Positions 63,926-64,000 of a stretch of 64,000 nucleotides of DNA are shown here, in pieces. The translations under genes were made by a program, and so were the position numbers. The notes under the pieces were generated by a model. The model was not told the DNA's origin and did not search any database. It was given only the letters and a program-made list of their open reading frames with translations. Within the stretch, counting starts at the first letter, position 1. The number at the start of each line of letters is the position of its first letter. The DNA is from Lysinibacillus sp. FSL M8-0337 (GTDB lineage: Bacteria > Bacillota > Bacilli > Bacillales_A > Planococcaceae): NCBI RefSeq assembly GCF_038593855.1, contig NZ_CP151996.1, forward strand, positions 1,798,001-1,862,000. The letters run 5' to 3'.

Positions 63926-64000
63926 ATGTTATATTTAATTATTGGTGATAAGCAATTTTCATCTTGGTCAATGAGAGCATCAATTATTTTAAAAGAAAAA
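63926..64000 (+). CDS. Glutathione S-transferase-like protein, start only
   Basis: 25 codons before the window ends, ATG 63926 with TGGAGGG upstream. The start (YLIIGDKQFSSWSMRASI) fits the thioredoxin-fold N-terminus of GSTs (IGxKxxSSWSxR, with the active Ser). It is 28 bases after the maturase gene, so it is probably in the same operon. Most Bacillota lack glutathione, so its role may be in peptide modification or protection. Only the N-terminus can be judged. Confidence 0.6.
   Translation, partial: MLYLIIGDKQFSSWSMRASIILKEK

Overview
The window is low-GC Bacillota DNA that most resembles Lysinibacillus or a close relative in the Planococcaceae (Caryophanaceae). The evidence is the AT-rich codon use, strong AGGAGG ribosome sites with many TTG and GTG starts, a proline T-box ahead of proBA, the lutABC/lactate permease and ccdA-yneI-ccdC clusters, an SLH-anchored surface protein and a large secreted subtilase. 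The genus is an inference from content; no rRNA or tRNA gene was seen.

Layout. 1-10.2 kb is one ten-gene operon: M20 peptidase, D-malate/tartrate-type dehydrogenase, SDR, aldehyde dehydrogenase and P1-family peptidase, combined with a complete Dpp/Opp-type peptide ABC importer. It looks like uptake plus breakdown of a modified peptide or acylated amino acid. 10.3-17.5 kb holds an acetyltransferase, a secreted unknown, a sugar kinase with a DMT transporter, and proBA. 17.7-27.4 kb holds LysE exporters, LysR and TetR regulators, an esterase, BrnQ, an SDR and an ABC-2 membrane protein. 27.6-30.7 kb is a PadR-DUF2812-NatA-NatB operon with a self-operator array. 31-35.5 kb holds TelA, two NosL-like proteins and a ResA-like thioredoxin. 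36-46.7 kb is a surface region: three tandem tail-collar (microcystin-dependent-protein-like) genes, a 1647-residue SLH protein and a 1234-residue subtilase. 46.8-51.4 kb holds a Fur-box gene, RarD and a divergent XRE-TPR regulator/MFS pair. 51.5-57.5 kb is the lactate module (lutABC, its GntR regulator, the permease). 57.6-60.3 kb is the cytochrome c maturation group (ccdA, yneI, ccdC, yneK-like).

The most interesting part is the right end (60.6-64 kb). An XRE-TPR regulator overlaps by ATGA a 48-codon exported prepeptide gene, an arrangement of the PlcR-PapR/NprR-NprX type. Divergent from it lies a compact RiPP operon: a 24-residue precursor with a YxxP motif and a single Cys next to its C-terminus, a radical SAM/SPASM maturase with a PqqD-like recognition domain, and the start of a glutathione S-transferase-like gene cut by the window edge. 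The simplest reading is a peptide-quorum-sensing-controlled RiPP system, with a self-complementary leader RNA ahead of the precursor and a hairpin between precursor and maturase.

The non-coding DNA is also structured. A near-identical palindrome (AGTGTTAGATTGA type) serves as terminator at six places. Two loci carry tandem repeats with an exact 21-bp period and related cores (TTTACCCGCGAA and TTTAGTGGCGAA). One 119-bp-spaced double-palindrome repeat and one nested palindromic element sit in intergenic gaps. Several regulator genes have matching dyad sites in their own promoters.
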